Position numbers and translations under genes: made by a program. Shown here one piece after another: positions 51,458 through 61,369 of a stretch of DNA of 64,000 nucleotides; the stretch's first letter is position 1, and the number at the start of each line of letters is the position of its first letter. This stretch comes from Polynucleobacter campilacus (GTDB lineage: Bacteria > Pseudomonadota > Gammaproteobacteria > Burkholderiales > Burkholderiaceae): contig NZ_NGUP01000004.1 of NCBI RefSeq assembly GCF_002206625.1, positions 98,242-162,241 on the forward strand. Reading direction: 5' to 3'. The notes under the pieces are model-generated. The model was given only the letters and a program-made list of their open reading frames with translations. It was not told the DNA's origin and made no database searches.

Positions 51458-52423
51458 ATGAAAAAAATCCTATTCAGCTTCTTGCTCGCAGCCAATTTTC
51501 TTTTTGCTAGCGTTCTGATGGCTCAAGATTATCCAAATAAACCCATTAAGGTTTTAGTTGGTTATGCTCCTGGCGGAGCGGTTGATTTGGTTGCCAGAAC
51601 TTTAGGTCAAAGCCTCTCAGCCTCTCTTGGTCAGTCGATAGTATTTGAAAATAAGCCGGGAGCTGGAACAAATATTGCCGTCAAGCAATTGATTGATAGT
51701 CCGCCCGATGGTTACACCTTAATGGTGGCTGCAAATGCCTTGGCGGCAAATATGTCTTTATATAAACCGCAACCCTTTGATATTGACAAAGACATTACGC
51801 CAATTGCTATGATTGGTCGCGTACCAGTTGTCATCGCAACTTCTGCTGATAGTAAGTATCAGAAGTTATCTGACTTAATCAAAGCTGCAAAGGCGAATCC
51901 TGATTTTATTACCTATGGAACCCCTGGTAATGGCGCAACGCCACATATGGCCATGAAATTTTTCGAGCAATCCTCGGGGATTTCTTTAAAACATATTCCC
52001 TACAAAGGCGGAGCCCCCGCGATTACAGATCTGATTGGGGGGCAGTTGGATTTGGTTGCGGTAAATATGTTGGAAGTTGCCCCGCATGTCAAAAGTGGCA
52101 AGCTCAAGATTGTTGCCGTGATGAGTGCAAAGCGTTCCCCAATATTTCCAGAGGTGCCTACGGTAGCGGAATCCGGCTATCCAGGTTTTGAGGCTTCCGT
52201 GTGGTACAGCTTAATTGCACCTGCTAAGACTCCAGCATCTATTGTGAAAACGCTGCATGCTCAAGTTGAGAAAGCTTTGCAGTCTAAAGAGATGACAGAA
52301 CGATTAGGCTCTGTTGGTGGGGAGGTAAGCCCTGGAACTACCGCTCAAGCAGTATCTTATTTAAATTCAGAGCGTAGGCGTTACGAGAAGCTAGTGCGTG
52401 AAGCCAATATTCAACCAGACTAA
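51458..52423 (+). CDS. Bug/TctC-family periplasmic solute receptor 3
   Basis: A 321-residue receptor. The signal peptide (ILFSFLLAANFLFASVLMAQ) is followed by YPNKPIKVLVGYAPGGAVDL, VFENKPGAGTNIAVKQLID and IPYKGGAPAITDLIGGQLDL. It starts five bases after receptor 2. It is the most distinct of the four receptors, so it probably binds another ligand. Confidence 0.9.
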   Translation: MKKILFSFLLAANFLFASVLMAQDYPNKPIKVLVGYAPGGAVDLVARTLGQSLSASLGQSIVFENKPGAGTNIAVKQLIDSPPDGYTLMVAANALAANMSLYKPQPFDIDKDITPIAMIGRVPVVIATSADSKYQKLSDLIKAAKANPDFITYGTPGNGATPHMAMKFFEQSSGISLKHIPYKGGAPAITDLIGGQLDLVAVNMLEVAPHVKSGKLKIVAVMSAKRSPIFPEVPTVAESGYPGFEASVWYSLIAPAKTPASIVKTLHAQVEKALQSKEMTERLGSVGGEVSPGTTAQAVSYLNSERRRYEKLVREANIQPD

Positions 52424-52459
52424 TTTTTGCTGACATCAGCACCACAAAGGAAAGCATAG

Positions 52460-53479
52460 ATGATTATTGATTGTCATGGCCACTACACCACCGCCCCAAA
52501 AGCCTTAAAGGCTTGGCGCGATGCTCAGGTCGCTAATTTAAATACACCAGCGTTAGGTCCTAAGGTATCTGATTTAAAAATTAGTGATGATGAAATTCGT
52601 GAGTCTATTGAAGAAAATCAACTGGCTAGAATGAAAGAGCGTGGTATAGATGTCACCATTTTTTCACCACAAGCTAGCTTTATGACTCACCATATTGGCG
52701 ATTTCAATACCTCTGCAACATGGGCAGCTCTATGTAACGAGCTCTGCTACCGGGTGACCCAACTTTTCCCAAAACACTTTGTTGGTGCTGCAATGCTACC
52801 CCAGTCACCAGGGGTGGATATCAGCACCTGTTTACCAGAAATGCGTAAATGTATTAATGAATATGGATTTGTAGGCATCAACCTTAATCCTGATCCGTCT
52901 GGTGGTTACTGGCGTGATCCTCCATTAAGTGACTCCTATTGGCACCCAATCTACCAAGAAATGATTGCTTTAGATGTACCAGCCATGATTCATGTGAGCA
53001 CCAGTTGCAATGATTGCTTTCATACTACCGGTGCCCATTATTTAAATGCAGACACCACTGCATTCATGCAATGCTTAACTTCAGATTTGTTTGCGCAGTT
53101 TCCAGCTTTGCGTTTCTTAATTCCGCATGGGGGTGGAGCAGTTCCCTATCATTGGGGTCGATTCAGAGGGTTGGCAAAAGATATGGATATCCCAGACATT
53201 AATCAGAAATTACTAAACAATATTTATTTCGATACTTGCGTGTATCACCAGCCAGGAATCAATCTGCTCACCGAGGTGATTCCGACTAAGAATATTCTCT
53301 TTGCATCAGAAACCTTTGGAGCGGTTAAGGATATTGATCCCGATACTGGATTTTATTTTGATGATACGCGTCGCTATCTTAATGCAGTTGATGGCCTCAG
53401 TAATGAAGCAAAATCAATGATATTTGAAGGCAATGCGCGTAAGGTATTTTCCAGAATAAACAATAGAATTCCAAAGTAA
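52460..53479 (+). CDS. ligJ: LigJ-like 4-oxalomesaconate hydratase (amidohydrolase family)
   Basis: A 339-residue metal-dependent hydrolase of the amidohydrolase-2 family. The start IIDCHGHYTTAPKAL, with metal ligands His6 and His8, is the one I know from 4-oxalomesaconate hydratase of protocatechuate/gallate 4,5-cleavage. Further ligand regions are PAMIHVSTS and LIPHGGGAVPYHWGRFRGL, with the late FASETFGAVKDIDPDTG. Other amidohydrolase-2 activities, such as decarboxylases, are possible. It precedes a LigK-like aldolase gene by nine bases, which is the order expected for the two successive pathway steps. The ribosome binding site is AAAGGAAAG. Confidence 0.72.
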   Translation: MIIDCHGHYTTAPKALKAWRDAQVANLNTPALGPKVSDLKISDDEIRESIEENQLARMKERGIDVTIFSPQASFMTHHIGDFNTSATWAALCNELCYRVTQLFPKHFVGAAMLPQSPGVDISTCLPEMRKCINEYGFVGINLNPDPSGGYWRDPPLSDSYWHPIYQEMIALDVPAMIHVSTSCNDCFHTTGAHYLNADTTAFMQCLTSDLFAQFPALRFLIPHGGGAVPYHWGRFRGLAKDMDIPDINQKLLNNIYFDTCVYHQPGINLLTEVIPTKNILFASETFGAVKDIDPDTGFYFDDTRRYLNAVDGLSNEAKSMIFEGNARKVFSRINNRIPK

Positions 53480-53488
53480 GCGAGGGAT

Positions 53489-54163
53489 ATGATGACGTCC
53501 GAAGAGTTTGATCGTTTGTACAGGGGCCGATTGGAGAAATTGGCAACTTCAAATTTGAGCGATGCTCTTGATAAGTTGGGTATTGCAGCTGCTGTAATCG
53601 GTATTGTTCCGCAGTGGGGTAAGACTAAAGTGATTGGTAGAGCCATTACGATCCGCATGATTGCTGCAGGCGCTGCACAAAGCAAGGCTCATCTTGGTGT
53701 CGACGCCATCTTTTCTGCTTCCCCGGGCGATGTGATTGTGATTGATAACCGTGGGGATCTGAACAATAACTGTTGGGGTGAAATTCTCTCGATGGGAGCT
53801 TTACAAAAAAAGATCTCAGGGGTAGTGGTCGATGGCGCAGTTCGTGATGTCGATACCTGCGAAGAGTTTGGGTTCCCAGTACATGCAAGAGGAACGGTTC
53901 CAATCACTGCTCGAGGACGCATCGTTCAAGAGGCTTGGAATATCCCCGTTAGGATTGGAAACATTCCCGTATTGCCTGGTGATGTGATTGTTGCTGACGT
54001 GAATGGAATGGTAGCAATTCCTGCTGGCAAGATTAAAGAGGTATTAGATGCAGCAGAGAATATTGCTGCCAAAGAGCTAGCAATGGTTGAAGCATTAAGA
54101 GCAGGGCAGTCTATTCTTGATGTGGATAAGCAATTTAACTACGAACAAATGTTGAAAAGTTAG
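53489..54163 (+). CDS. ligK: LigK-like 4-carboxy-4-hydroxy-2-oxoadipate aldolase
   Basis: A 224-residue RraA-fold aldolase expected to split the LigJ product into pyruvate and oxaloacetate. The active-site signature VVDGAVRDVDTCEEFGFPVH contains the Arg-Asp pair; VIDNRGDLNNNCWGEILSMG is the metal/substrate loop. The C-terminus includes the QFNYEQM stretch. The start is the first of two adjacent ATGs, with GAGGGA ahead. Together with ligJ it forms the lower 4,5-cleavage branch; the upper branch is not in the window. Confidence 0.75.
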   Translation: MMTSEEFDRLYRGRLEKLATSNLSDALDKLGIAAAVIGIVPQWGKTKVIGRAITIRMIAAGAAQSKAHLGVDAIFSASPGDVIVIDNRGDLNNNCWGEILSMGALQKKISGVVVDGAVRDVDTCEEFGFPVHARGTVPITARGRIVQEAWNIPVRIGNIPVLPGDVIVADVNGMVAIPAGKIKEVLDAAENIAAKELAMVEALRAGQSILDVDKQFNYEQMLKS

Positions 54164-54171
54164 GCGCCGAT

Positions 54172-55152
54172 ATGAATTCAATGTATATCCCTAGAGTGAT
54201 TTCAAAAATCCTTTGCTTGATCTGTTTTGGATTAAGCGCTCAATTGGCATACGCCCAGTACCCATGCCCTGTCATCAAAATCATTTCGCCTTATCCACCT
54301 GGTGGTGCGAGTGATGTTCTCGCAAGAATGTTAGTTCCTGGACTATCAAAACAATTAAATGTCAGTGTGATTGTTGAAAACAAGACAGGTGCCAGCGGCA
54401 ATATTGGTACTGACTTTGTGAGTAGTGCAGCTGGTGATGGTTGTACTTTATTACTTGGCAATAGCACAGGCGTTGTCATTAATCGGAATCTATACAAGCT
54501 TCGTAATGATCCCATTACTAGCTTAAGGCCAGTGGCTGAGGTCGCTGCCGTACCCATGGTGCTCTATGTTAATTCATCGGTTCCTGCAAACTCTGTCGCT
54601 GAGTTAATCGCTTTGATTAAGAAGGAGCCAGGTAAATACAGTTTTGCTTCCCCTGGAAGTGGAAGTACTCATCATCTTTTAGGCGAGTTGCTCAAGCTTG
54701 AGCAAAAGCTGGATATGACTCATATTCCCTATAGAGGGTCTGGGCCTGCAATTGTCGATGTATTGGCTGGTCAAGTACCGATGGCATTTGAGGCTACTAG
54801 TGCAATGGTGCCTCACTTAAATAGCGGCAAAGTGAGGGCGCTTGCAACTACTGGAGCGGTGCGAGCAAAAAATTTGCCAGATGTTCCGACTATGAAAGAG
54901 CTTGGATATCCTAAGTTCGTTGTAGAAAATTGGTATGGCATTTTTGTTCCAGCCAAAACGCCAACAGCATTGGTCAATCAGTTAAATAAAGAGATTAATA
55001 AAACGCTGGCATCGACCGAGGTCGCGGAGAGTTTATCAAAGATGGGCTCTTTGAATGCTGAGCAAACTCCTGAGCAATTTGCGGCGTTTGTCAAAAAGGA
55101 GATCCCTTACTGGGAGCTCCTAGTGAAGCAGTCTGGGGCTACTGCAGAATAG
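54172..55152 (+). CDS. Bug/TctC-family periplasmic solute receptor 4
   Basis: A 326-residue receptor, close paralogue of receptor 1 (48851) over the entire mature part. Both have YPC near the mature N-terminus, SPYPPGG, GDGCTLLLGN/SDGCTLLLGN, NLYKLR and VENWYGIFV. The signal peptide is ISKILCLICFGLSAQLAYAQ. The two copies bracket the RraA-receptor-receptor-ligJ-ligK block in direct orientation. It ends eight bases from the convergent phasin gene. Confidence 0.9.
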   Translation: MNSMYIPRVISKILCLICFGLSAQLAYAQYPCPVIKIISPYPPGGASDVLARMLVPGLSKQLNVSVIVENKTGASGNIGTDFVSSAAGDGCTLLLGNSTGVVINRNLYKLRNDPITSLRPVAEVAAVPMVLYVNSSVPANSVAELIALIKKEPGKYSFASPGSGSTHHLLGELLKLEQKLDMTHIPYRGSGPAIVDVLAGQVPMAFEATSAMVPHLNSGKVRALATTGAVRAKNLPDVPTMKELGYPKFVVENWYGIFVPAKTPTALVNQLNKEINKTLASTEVAESLSKMGSLNAEQTPEQFAAFVKKEIPYWELLVKQSGATAE

Positions 55153-55160
55153 ATGCCGAA

Positions 55161-55694
55161 CTATTTCTTTTTAGCTGCCTTCATGGCCGTGTGAGTAGTG
55201 CTATTCAGATTAGTCTGCGCAAGATTCATTGCATGCTTCACAGCCTTTTGACTGCTTTCATAAACGTTATTGGCAGAAGCAATGGCTTGCTTCATTGCGT
55301 CAATGGCAGCATCAGAACCAGCAGGGGTATTCTGTGTCCACTCTTCCACTAAAGCATTGATCTTTTGTTGACCTGCCTGAAATTCTTTTTCAGCTGATTG
55401 GGTAAAGTTGTTTTGAGTTTCATGAGCCAAATCATATAAGTGACGACTATAAGCCATGATCTTTTCGGCCATTGGTTGCACAGCTTCTGCTTGGTGGGCA
55501 AGGAGCTGTTGAATGTCTTTCACTTCCAAAGCTTTCTTAGCGCTCGTCATGCTGTCGCTCAAGCTTTGCTTTGCAATATACATATTGAGTTCAACTAATT
55601 TTTCAATGCTTTGGAGTGCTTGATTAGTTAGGCTACTCAAGGTTTCTAAATTTGCCTTTTGCGCTGCAGCCAACTGTTCTGGTGTTAAGTTCAT
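55161..55694 (-). CDS. Phasin-family protein
   Basis: A 177-residue helical, amphipathic protein of the phasin type that coats polyhydroxyalkanoate granules. It has LTPEQLAAAQKANLETLSSL at the N-terminus, VELNMYIAKQSLSDSMTSAK and a Lys-rich tail KAAKKK. I start it at ATG 55694, which has AAGGGG ahead. A longer frame to 55742 adds 16 residues without homology. PHA synthesis genes are not in the window. Confidence 0.85.
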   Translation of the reverse strand: MNLTPEQLAAAQKANLETLSSLTNQALQSIEKLVELNMYIAKQSLSDSMTSAKKALEVKDIQQLLAHQAEAVQPMAEKIMAYSRHLYDLAHETQNNFTQSAEKEFQAGQQKINALVEEWTQNTPAGSDAAIDAMKQAIASANNVYESSQKAVKHAMNLAQTNLNSTTHTAMKAAKKK

Positions 55695-55897
55695 TTCAAT
55701 CCCCTTCAAATGGATTTGCGCCTCGTTTGTACTGATAAGCAATATCTCACTCTATACCTCTACTGCTAGCTTGCTATATATTGCATCGCAGCATAAAGAA
55801 TCATCAAGAGTCCAAATATGGGAGGAAGGTGCCCATATAAAAAGAGCCTAAAATCAATGGTTGAATAAAAAATTCCAATATTTTCAGTAAGTTAACC

Positions 55898-56785
55898 ATG
55901 AAGCTCAGCTTAGATACCGTCATTGCACCGATATTCGTGCTGATTTGGAGCACGGGCTTTGTCATTGCTCGTCTAGCCATGCCTTATGTTGAGCCAGCAA
56001 CCTTCTTATTTTGGCGTTTTGCGGGTGTTCTAGCAGCCATGGCGGTGCTTAGTCTGATCTGGCATATTACCTGGCCAAGTTGGTCGCAAACAAAGCATAT
56101 TGCTGTTGCTGGCATCTTGCTGCAGTTTGGATATTTGTTCGGAGTGTGGTTTGCTGTCCACCTCGGCATGACAGCAGGCTTGGTAGCCATTATTGTCGGC
56201 TTACAACCTATTTTGACTGCTTGGTTCGCTGCATGGGTATCAGAACAAGTCTCACCACGTCAGTGGACTGGCTTAGGCTTTGGTTTTGCAGGCGTTGCTC
56301 TAGTGGTGCTGGCAAAAATTAGTTTTGCCCATATTCCATTGGAGGGCTATGTATTGGCATTTATCGCATTACTTTCGATTACTTTTGGCACCCTGTATCA
56401 GAAAAAATATTGTCCCGTATTTGACCTCAGTGCAGGTTCTTCGATTCAGTTTGGGGTCTCTGCCATTCTTTGCTTTATTTATATGTATTTCTTTGAGACA
56501 GGCGTAATGGTCTGGAATGCGTCGGTCATTGGCGCCTTATTGTGGGCCATTTTTCCGCTATCGATTGGCTCAATTAGCCTGCTATTTATGATGATTCGCA
56601 AGGGTGCAGCAACCAAGGTAACTAGCTTTCTTTACCTCACACCTCCGACAACAGCGCTGATGGCCTGGTTCTTATTTGGTGAGCCGTTTACGCTCATGAT
56701 GGCACTAGGGCTGGGTTTGACGATGACAGGGGTAGTCTTGGTAAATACCCGCCAAGCCAATTCGGTGGCGACCATTGCTGAGTAG
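55898..56785 (+). CDS. EamA/DMT-family transporter
   Basis: An inner-membrane exporter-type protein of 295 residues with ten hydrophobic segments in two EamA repeats (first from VIAPIFVLIWSTGFVIARLA, second from LEGYVLAFIALLSITFGTLY). The end LGLTMTGVVLVNTRQ is typical of the family. The substrate is unknown; relatives export amino acids or metabolites. It stands alone between the divergent phasin gene and pbpG. Confidence 0.85.
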   Translation: MKLSLDTVIAPIFVLIWSTGFVIARLAMPYVEPATFLFWRFAGVLAAMAVLSLIWHITWPSWSQTKHIAVAGILLQFGYLFGVWFAVHLGMTAGLVAIIVGLQPILTAWFAAWVSEQVSPRQWTGLGFGFAGVALVVLAKISFAHIPLEGYVLAFIALLSITFGTLYQKKYCPVFDLSAGSSIQFGVSAILCFIYMYFFETGVMVWNASVIGALLWAIFPLSIGSISLLFMMIRKGAATKVTSFLYLTPPTTALMAWFLFGEPFTLMMALGLGLTMTGVVLVNTRQANSVATIAE

Positions 56786-56884
56786 AACGCTGTCAAATGT
56801 CCAAGATGGGGCTAATAAATCCATCCTGGGCTTTGAAATTAATTATCATTCCGTATGTTAAAAGTTTTGGAAGGTATTTTTAGG

Positions 56885-57895
56885 ATGCATTTGAATCGAC
56901 TCTCGATCTTGATCTTGACTATGGTCTTTGCATGCGGCGCTTCTCTGAACGCGCCAGCCATTGCCGCCAGCCAAGATAGAGAAAAAAAGCCCAAGACCAA
57001 TAAAGTAGTCGTTAGAACTACTAAATCAACTAAACAGCAAAAAGCGGTTCGCGTTACCGTCACTCGTTCATCTGAGCCCGCTCCGCCCCATCCTTCATTT
57101 GCAACAGCACTGGGTTTGCGGGGCCAGCATGATGAGCTGAGCTTAAAGTCTAGTGTAGCTATGGTTGTTAATCAAGATACCCAAGAAGTGTATTTTGAAA
57201 AAAATTCTTCTGTTAGCTTGCCTATAGCCTCTATTACTAAGTTAATGACTGCGATGGTTGTTTTAGATTCCAAGCTACCTTTGGATGAGACCATTGTGAT
57301 TAATGCGGATGATGTTCGTAGCTATGCTAAATCTCGTCTAGCGGGCGGCACAGTCATGACGCGTGAAGAGGCTTTATTGCTTGCTTTGATGTCCTCTGAG
57401 AACCGAGCAGCATATACCTTGGCCAGAAACTATCCTGGGGGTGTTTCAGGTTTTGTAGATGCTATGAATCGTAAAGCGAGAGAGTTGGGAATGGACCATT
57501 CTCATTTTGCTGACCCTACGGGTTTGATGAGTGAGAACGTGGCCTCTGCCGAAGATCTAGCCCGTATGCTCAGTGCTGCCTACCAGTACAAAATGATCCG
57601 TGAATTCTCCACCTGGCCAGATTTAACAATGGTCATCGCCAATCGACCACAAAAGTTTTTAAATACCAATCGTTTAGTACGCTCTGGGGATATGAATATC
57701 GGCTTACAAAAAACGGGTTTTATTAACGCAGCAGGAAAGTGCTTAGTGATGCAGGCCAGAGTGAACAACACACCCTTATTATTGGTGTTCTTAGATTCTG
57801 TTGGTACCCAATCTCGTTTTGCAGATGCGGTACGCGTGCGTGACTGGTATGAGCGCATGCCTTCAGGCACGCAACCAGTTCGTCGCTTGATGTAA
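56885..57895 (+). CDS. pbpG: D-alanyl-D-alanine endopeptidase (S11, PBP7-like)
   Basis: A periplasmic penicillin-binding protein of low mass that cuts peptide crosslinks in the cell wall. A signal peptide (LSILILTMVFACGASLNAPAIA) and a basic Lys-rich segment precede the catalytic domain. Active-site motifs are S116-I-T-K119 (SxxK), SSENRAA (SxN) and KTGF (KTG). The ATG at 56885 with GGAAGG ten bases ahead is preferred; ATG 56855 would add ten residues. There is no C-terminal anchor helix, which fits PbpG rather than DacA. Confidence 0.88.
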   Translation: MHLNRLSILILTMVFACGASLNAPAIAASQDREKKPKTNKVVVRTTKSTKQQKAVRVTVTRSSEPAPPHPSFATALGLRGQHDELSLKSSVAMVVNQDTQEVYFEKNSSVSLPIASITKLMTAMVVLDSKLPLDETIVINADDVRSYAKSRLAGGTVMTREEALLLALMSSENRAAYTLARNYPGGVSGFVDAMNRKARELGMDHSHFADPTGLMSENVASAEDLARMLSAAYQYKMIREFSTWPDLTMVIANRPQKFLNTNRLVRSGDMNIGLQKTGFINAAGKCLVMQARVNNTPLLLVFLDSVGTQSRFADAVRVRDWYERMPSGTQPVRRLM

Positions 57896-57905
57896 TGGGT
57901 TTTAG

Positions 57906-58730
57906 CTAGACTGCTGAGCCTGGCTCGGTCGTTTTAGGTTTGTAACCTAACCCTTTAGAAATCTGTAGGGCGGTATCCTGTAGGGCTTTGAGCCAGTCAG
58001 CTTGCATACGATCTGTCGGTGAGCTGAGTGATAAGCCTGCAACCAACTTTCCAGCATCATCCAAAATAGCAGCGGCGAAACAACTTACACCGAGCTCTAA
58101 CTCTTCATCATCGCGGGCATTGCCTTCTTTTCGAACTTGATTGAGGGCAGACTCTAATTTTGCTGCGTCAGTAATACTATTACGAGTGTGGCCTGATAAG
58201 CCAGTCCGGGTGACATAGGCGCGAACTTGATTGGCATCATCGCTTGATAAAAATAGTTTACCAACGGAGGTGAGGTGTAGTGGAGCCCGCCCACCAATGG
58301 CACGAACTACTTGCATGCCAGAGCGTTCGCTATAGGCGCGATCGATATAAACGATTTCATCACCTTGGCGTACTGATAGATTGATGGTCTCACCAGTGAG
58401 TTTATGTAACGTACGCATGGGAGCTTGAGCTGCCTCGCGAACAGAGAGTCTTGCCTTCACTAGATTACCGAGTTCTAAGAGTTTTAGGCCAAGTCGATAA
58501 GTGCCGCCATCGCCCCGTTCAACCAAACGGCAGGCAACCATATCATTCAGAATGCGGTGGGCAGTAGAAGGGTGAAGGCTGGTTTGCTCCGCTAAATTTT
58601 TGAGACTGCTAGATTCTTCTTGCTCGGCTAAGGCATCAAGCAGATTCATCATCCGCTCGACCACCTGAATGGCTGTTTTAGCAACTTCCCCAGTGCTTCT
58701 GGCATTTTTGACAGTTTTACTAGTGCTCAT
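57906..58730 (-). CDS. IclR-family transcriptional regulator
   Basis: A 274-residue regulator. The N-terminal winged helix-turn-helix (LKNLAEQTSLHPSTAHRILN, DMVACRLVERGDGGTYRLGL) is followed by an IclR ligand-binding domain (LFLSSDDANQVRAY, DEELELGVSCFAAAILDDAG, KLVAGLSLSSPTDRM). IclR proteins often govern aromatic-acid catabolism; the ligJ/ligK cluster 4 kb away is a possible but unproven target. It lies downstream of pyrD on the same strand, after a weak terminator. Confidence 0.9.
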   Translation of the reverse strand: MSTSKTVKNARSTGEVAKTAIQVVERMMNLLDALAEQEESSSLKNLAEQTSLHPSTAHRILNDMVACRLVERGDGGTYRLGLKLLELGNLVKARLSVREAAQAPMRTLHKLTGETINLSVRQGDEIVYIDRAYSERSGMQVVRAIGGRAPLHLTSVGKLFLSSDDANQVRAYVTRTGLSGHTRNSITDAAKLESALNQVRKEGNARDDEELELGVSCFAAAILDDAGKLVAGLSLSSPTDRMQADWLKALQDTALQISKGLGYKPKTTEPGSAV

Positions 58731-58802
58731 AGGCTCTATTGTAGCGATTTCAGTTGAAATTGCATATTGTGAAACGCTATTTTAAAGATATTCAGGCTTC
58801 AA

Positions 58803-58820
58803 AGCCCTGTTTTAAGGGCT
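58803..58820 (-). terminator. Weak hairpin at the 3' end of pyrD
   Basis: AGCCCT and AGGGCT around a 6-base loop overlap the pyrD stop; on the minus strand only a short T-run (TTTG) follows, so termination may be partial. Confidence 0.4.
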
Positions 58821-59859
58821 ATTTCTCAGATTGTTTGAGGGCTTTGGCGCACTCACTGACGAGATCGGGACCCCTGTAGATGAGCCCACTATAAATCTGT
58901 ACCAGGCTGGCGCCGGCCATGATTTTCTCCTTTGCATCAGCCCCCGACAAAATACCGCCAACGCCGATAATAGGTAACGTATTTCCTAATCTTGCTTTGA
59001 GTGTTTTGATTACTTGAGTTGAGGCTGTACGCACTGGGGCACCCGATAATCCACCGGCTTCTTCACAATGCTGAATACCTTGCACGGCATCACGTGCAAT
59101 CGTTGTATTGGTAGCAATGATAGCATCGATGCCAAACTCCATGGATAAATCTGCAATCAAATTAATATCACCAGACTCTAAGTCAGGTGCAATTTTCAAG
59201 AAGAGTGGTTTACGAACGTTGTAGCGATCACTCAAACGTTTCCTAGCTTCATCTAAACGACTCAATAATGAACGCAACATAGCTTCGCCCTGAAGAGCTC
59301 GTAGGTTCTGAGTATTTGGGGAAGAGATGTTCACAGTAATATAGGAGGCAATTTCATAAACAGCTTCCATTGCCAGCATGTAATCGCTGGCAGCATCTTC
59401 AATTGGCGTGCTAGCATTCTTGCCAATATTCATACCCAAGACACCACCTTGTTGCCAAAAGCGTGAGCGGCGAACTCTAGTAACGCAAGCATCCACACCA
59501 TCATTATTAAAGCCCATGCGATTGATGATGGCCTGTGCTTCTGAAAGCCTAAACATGCGTGGCTTTGGATTTCCTGGTTGTGGACGGGGTGTGACTGTAC
59601 CAATTTCTAAAAAACCAAACCCCAGAGCAGCAAGTGCATCAATGTGTTTGCCGTCTTTATCTAGGCCAGCAGCAAGGCCGACTGGGTTTGCAAAGGTGAT
59701 TCCACAAATCGTACGAGGGTCAGCTACAGGCTTACCCATAAGACGTTCAAGCAAGCCCCAGCGCTGTGCACGATCCAAATTACTGAGAGTGAGATTGTGG
59801 GCTTGTTCGGGATCTAAGCAAAAGAGCCAGGGGCGTAAAAGAGAATAACGATCGATCAT
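58819..59859 (-). CDS. pyrD: Dihydroorotate dehydrogenase, quinone-dependent (class 2)
   Basis: A membrane-associated flavoenzyme of pyrimidine synthesis, 346 residues. The N-terminal helical extension ([20 protein letters not shown]) that docks to the membrane marks class 2. FMN and substrate motifs are [56 protein letters not shown] with the catalytic Ser, and [16 protein letters not shown]. It ends [11 protein letters not shown]. It is followed in transcription order by iclR and preceded by bpt. Confidence 0.96.
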   Translation of the reverse strand: MIDRYSLLRPWLFCLDPEQAHNLTLSNLDRAQRWGLLERLMGKPVADPRTICGITFANPVGLAAGLDKDGKHIDALAALGFGFLEIGTVTPRPQPGNPKPRMFRLSEAQAIINRMGFNNDGVDACVTRVRRSRFWQQGGVLGMNIGKNASTPIEDAASDYMLAMEAVYEIASYITVNISSPNTQNLRALQGEAMLRSLLSRLDEARKRLSDRYNVRKPLFLKIAPDLESGDINLIADLSMEFGIDAIIATNTTIARDAVQGIQHCEEAGGLSGAPVRTASTQVIKTLKARLGNTLPIIGVGGILSGADAKEKIMAGASLVQIYSGLIYRGPDLVSECAKALKQSEK

Positions 59860-59868
59860 GGGTAGATA

Positions 59869-60615
59869 TTATGACCCAGTCAAGCTCTGCCAATGATCAT
59901 CAATTAAACCTTCTATCGGCTGATAGTTGGCTTTATAAGACATTTTTTCACTCTCTCGAATGTAGTAGCCTAGGTAGAGATAAGGAAGCCCCAGTATTTT
60001 GGCCTGCTCGATTTGCCATAAGATGCTGTAACTACCGAAGCTAGATGCGTGCACCGAGGTATCGAAGAAGGTGTATACCGAAGAAATCCCCTGATCTAAG
60101 ATATCAATCATGCTGACCATGCGCAGGCGCCCAGGATGAGAGTCATGCGGACCATCCCTAAACTCCACAATGCGCGAGTTAACACGACTCTGTAATAGGA
60201 ACTGCATGTATTGCTCTTGATCATCACTATCCATTTCTCCGCCAGCATGCCTCTCATTTTGATAGCGCTGGTATAGCTGATAGTGCTCCTCTTGATAACC
60301 TAAGTTCAGAACAGATACCTCTAAGCCAACATGCTTTTTCCAGGCGCGACGTTGACTGCGAGACGGTACAAATTGATTGACTAGAATACGAGTGGCAACG
60401 CAGGCTCTGCATTCATCGCAATAAGGGCGATAGGTATAAAGGCCGCTACGACGAAAGCCAGCATTCAATAGCTCACTATAAGTATCCGCATGAATTAAAT
60501 GGGATGGTGTAGCTACTTGTGAGCGCGCTGTACGATTAGGCAAATAAGAGCAAGGGTAGGGCGCCGTTGCATAAAACTGCAATGCGGTGAGCGGAAGTTC
60601 TTTGAGCCGAGTCAT
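59869..60615 (-). CDS. bpt: Bpt, aspartate/glutamate leucyltransferase
   Basis: A 248-residue ATE-family transferase that adds Leu to proteins with N-terminal Asp or Glu, marking them for ClpAPS degradation. Family segments are [40 protein letters not shown] with conserved Cys, [20 protein letters not shown] and [11 protein letters not shown]. It overlaps aat by four bases, so the two leucyl-transferases of the N-degron pathway are co-translated. Confidence 0.93.
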   Translation of the reverse strand: MTRLKELPLTALQFYATAPYPCSYLPNRTARSQVATPSHLIHADTYSELLNAGFRRSGLYTYRPYCDECRACVATRILVNQFVPSRSQRRAWKKHVGLEVSVLNLGYQEEHYQLYQRYQNERHAGGEMDSDDQEQYMQFLLQSRVNSRIVEFRDGPHDSHPGRLRMVSMIDILDQGISSVYTFFDTSVHASSFGSYSILWQIEQAKILGLPYLYLGYYIRESEKMSYKANYQPIEGLIDDHWQSLTGS

Positions 60616-61349
60616 AGCCAGTGGGTCAACATTGTTTTGTCAAAAGTCCAAGATAGTTCAATCTTAGTTTGATTCAAAGATATTTGCAGTTGTTCCAGAA
60701 ATTCACGTCGGGAGATGGGGGCTGCACCCAGGGAATGCAAGTGCGAGGTCTCTTGTTGGCAATCAATCATGACAATTTCATTTTGAAGGGACCAAGCACT
60801 TAAGGCGGCTAGGGCAATCTTGGAGGCGCCAGGCTTACGGCTGAACATGGATTCTCCAAAAATCATGGAACCAAACGATACGCAATATAGGCCACCAATG
60901 ATTTGACCACCTTCAGTCACTGCAATGCTATGGGCATGACCTCCTTCATGAAGTGCGGTGTAGGCATCCATGATTTCATGGGTGATCCAAGTGCCATCTT
61001 GATCTTTACGGGCGCTGGTAGCGCAAGCACGAATCACCGCCCCAAAATCATCATCTACTACGATTTGTGAATGAACATCTTGACAGAAAAGACGAATATT
61101 TTTTTTCAGAGAATCACTACATTTAAATTCTGTGGGCTTGAGAACCATGCGGGGATCTGGTGACCACCATAAGACGGGTTGATTATCGGAGTACCAAGGA
61201 AAGATCCCGAGTTGGTACGCTTGAGATAGCTGTCCTGGATAAATACGCTCACTCACTGCAATCAATCCTGGAACACTGGGATCGGGATCAGATTCAAGCA
61301 GTGGGTTTGGAAAGGAGTCCTGTGGTCCTAGCCAAGTAATCTGACTCAT
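60612..61349 (-). CDS. aat: Aat, leucyl/phenylalanyl-tRNA-protein transferase
   Basis: A 245-residue transferase that adds Leu or Phe to N-terminal Lys or Arg. Motifs are [89 protein letters not shown] and [20 protein letters not shown]. It ends with the usual Cys/Gln/His segment [14 protein letters not shown]. It lies 20 bases after the NUDIX gene. Confidence 0.94.
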   Translation of the reverse strand: MSQITWLGPQDSFPNPLLESDPDPSVPGLIAVSERIYPGQLSQAYQLGIFPWYSDNQPVLWWSPDPRMVLKPTEFKCSDSLKKNIRLFCQDVHSQIVVDDDFGAVIRACATSARKDQDGTWITHEIMDAYTALHEGGHAHSIAVTEGGQIIGGLYCVSFGSMIFGESMFSRKPGASKIALAALSAWSLQNEIVMIDCQQETSHLHSLGAAPISRREFLEQLQISLNQTKIELSWTFDKTMLTHWL

Positions 61350-61369
61350 ACCTTAATCTACGTCAGACA

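Noticed and set aside
55695..55742. Longer phasin start at 55742
   Set aside because: The extra 16 residues do not resemble phasins and the internal ATG has the better ribosome binding site.
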